Assembly (NCBI GenBank): GCA_934087515.1
Contig: CAKOIY010000005.1
Coordinates: 1-34,993, forward strand
DNA from: an uncultured Bacilli bacterium
Lineage (GTDB): Bacteria > Bacillota_I > Bacilli_A > RF39 > UBA660
Direction: 5' to 3'
DNA: 34,993 bases
This document shows positions 33,890-34,993 of the stretch, piece by piece (position 1 is the first letter of the stretch; every line of letters begins with the position of its first letter). The position numbers were made by a program, and so were the translations under genes. A model generated the notes under the pieces. That model was not told the origin of the DNA, ran no database searches, and saw only the letters and a list, made by a program, of their open reading frames with translations.

Positions 33890-34993
33890 TTAAATTATTA
33901 TTAGTCTAGTTGAACGATTATCATTCTTAGAACCACGATAATGACTAGCAGCAAATATTCCAGCATTACTAGAAGCATCATAAGATCCTCCTAAAGAAGA
34001 CCACGAATTATTTTCATTAGTAAGATAAGAATAATCACTATACCATCCATAATTATTACTTGTATTATTAACCATCTCTTTAACACAATCTCCAAGTTTA
34101 CTTCTTATTCTTGATAAATATTGACCATAACTATACCTATCATAATACTTAACGCTAGGATAACTAATTCCTGTATATGAACCATATTTTCCATTATTAT
34201 ATAAAATGCCAGTATAACCAGAATTATCTGTTGTGCTATTACCACTAACCATTGTCAAGCCATCAGTCCAAATCATATTAGACATTGTATATTCCCATGA
34301 ACAACCACTCATATCGTACACGCCATATATATTTCCAGTTGTTGAAGCAAGCATTCCTTTACTTGTATTATAACTATTACATGTAGTACTTGATGAACTT
34401 GATGATGAAGCACCACATCCAGTCATATAATTAGAATTATTATTTATTCCAATTTCTGTGCAACTACCACTTGTGCATGTTCCATATTTTGAATGTGAAA
34501 GGTATGCTACTGCTCCCCATTCACTATTCTTTATCATATGTGTATCTGTATTTGTGCTTAGTCCATACCTGTTACCACTATTTTTCATATTCATTATATT
34601 TGTTTCAAATGAACTTACACTTTGATTTCTTATACTACTTAAATTAGGTTTTGTTGTAATACTACTTATTGTTCCTGTAAGTTCAAACTTTCCTATCCAG
34701 AAACCTTTTATTTCTTTATCTCCAAATGTAAATGCTGGATGTGTATATGTTTTATTATTACAAGTGCTATCTGTACATATTGCATTTGTTTCTTTTAGTT
34801 TGCATGTTTCAGATGCTTTCCCATCTGTTCCACTTATACTATCACTACATAAAATTTCACTTGTATTTTTATCATCTTTTTCAAATGTTATTTCTATTTG
34901 TTGAGGACTACTTGTTTTTGTTCCATTTGCATTATAATTCCATACTTTATATTTATATCTTGGTATCCAAACCTCCATAGTTAGTATATCATC
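33890..34993 (-). CDS. SUMF1/FGE-like C-type-lectin-fold surface protein (5' truncated by window edge)
   Basis: 368 codons visible. The frame stays open to the window edge (DDILT precedes the only upstream Met) and no RBS precedes that Met, so the N-terminus is missing. The region VWIPRYKYKVWN, then GFWIGKFELTG, SEWGAVAYLSHSKYG, GNIYGVYDMSGCSWEY and the C-terminal GIFAASHYRGS ... STRLIII follows the formylglycine-generating-enzyme/SUMF1 lectin fold. Gut Firmicutes often carry this fold as non-catalytic exported proteins, sometimes behind a prepilin-like leader. A polyserine run (SSSSSSS) and many Cys (CTSGSCTE, GCGASS, TTCN) are notable. Likely a binding or surface protein, not a sulfatase activator. 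Confidence 0.65.
   Translation of the reverse strand, partial: DDILTMEVWIPRYKYKVWNYNANGTKTSSPQQIEITFEKDDKNTSEILCSDSISGTDGKASETCKLKETNAICTDSTCNNKTYTHPAFTFGDKEIKGFWIGKFELTGTISSITTKPNLSSIRNQSVSSFETNIMNMKNSGNRYGLSTNTDTHMIKNSEWGAVAYLSHSKYGTCTSGSCTEIGINNNSNYMTGCGASSSSSSSTTCNSYNTSKGMLASTTGNIYGVYDMSGCSWEYTMSNMIWTDGLTMVSGNSTTDNSGYTGILYNNGKYGSYTGISYPSVKYYDRYSYGQYLSRIRSKLGDCVKEMVNNTSNNYGWYSDYSYLTNENNSWSSLGGSYDASSNAGIFAASHYRGSKNDNRSTRLIII

Noticed and set aside
32..34960. tRNA genes, transposases or attachment-site duplications
   Set aside because: A reading for tRNA T-arm sequences, transposase motifs and direct repeats at gene ends found none; this was done by eye, so a degenerate element could be missed.

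Overview
The window is a very AT-rich stretch of a low-GC Firmicutes (Bacilli-type) chromosome. It carries lipoteichoic-acid-type synthase, alanine racemase and a MurT/GatD-like pair (Gram-positive wall). The xerD-deoB pair follows the Bacillus order, and Prli42-like, UPF0316, TIGR04086, SpoIIM, SpoIVB and SpoIIID-like proteins are all present. TGA is used as a stop (hemW) and Trp is encoded by TGG, so the code is standard rather than the Mycoplasma code. Gene content suggests an uncultured gut Bacilli/Erysipelotrichia-like or RF39-like lineage; this placement is inference. No rRNA, tRNA, transposase, cas gene or CRISPR array was found.

Layout. 1-635: 3' end of an M16 peptidase gene. 636-1116: gene-free, with hairpins and a 38-nt imperfect repeat pair. 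1117-1617: small acidic membrane protein. 1667-4825 (minus): rarA then an LtaS-like sulfatase-fold transferase. 5028-7655 (plus): xerD-deoB-DUF4352-like operon. 7714-10256: a small accessory-looking island (66-aa membrane protein; HTH regulator plus ATP-grasp enzyme, minus strand) whose two promoters share the octamer GTTTACAC. 10348-14802: alr, convergent with mnmA, murT-like and gatD-like genes. 14952-17126: DUF488-like and SpoIIM-like (minus), Prli42-like and UPF0316 (plus). 17190-19317: histidine kinase and response regulator. 19822-20787: SpoIVB-type protease. 20870-24607: large secreted NlpC/P60-like, B-repeat, Fn3 protein. 24762-29505 (minus): a seven-gene Tad/Flp pilus operon. 29611-29982: TIGR04086 protein. 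30010-33751 (minus): lepA, a double SpoIIID-like regulator, hemW and an unknown gene. 33890-34993: truncated SUMF1/FGE-like surface protein.

How the genes fit together. Envelope functions dominate: wall precursor supply (alr, murT/gatD-like), anionic polymer synthesis (LtaS-like), a Tad secretion/pilus machine, and large secreted proteins that may decorate the same surface. Three sporulation-family proteins (SpoIIM, SpoIVB with intact triad, SpoIIID-like) sit in unrelated operons.

Points most worth a second look: a GatD homologue in which both catalytic residues (Cys and His) appear to be replaced, beside a MurT partner that diverges in its C-terminal motifs; the GTTTACAC-linked island; a tandem SpoIIID-like regulator in the lepA-hemW operon; and the structured 640-975 intergenic region. 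All homology calls come from reading motifs by eye, without database searches.
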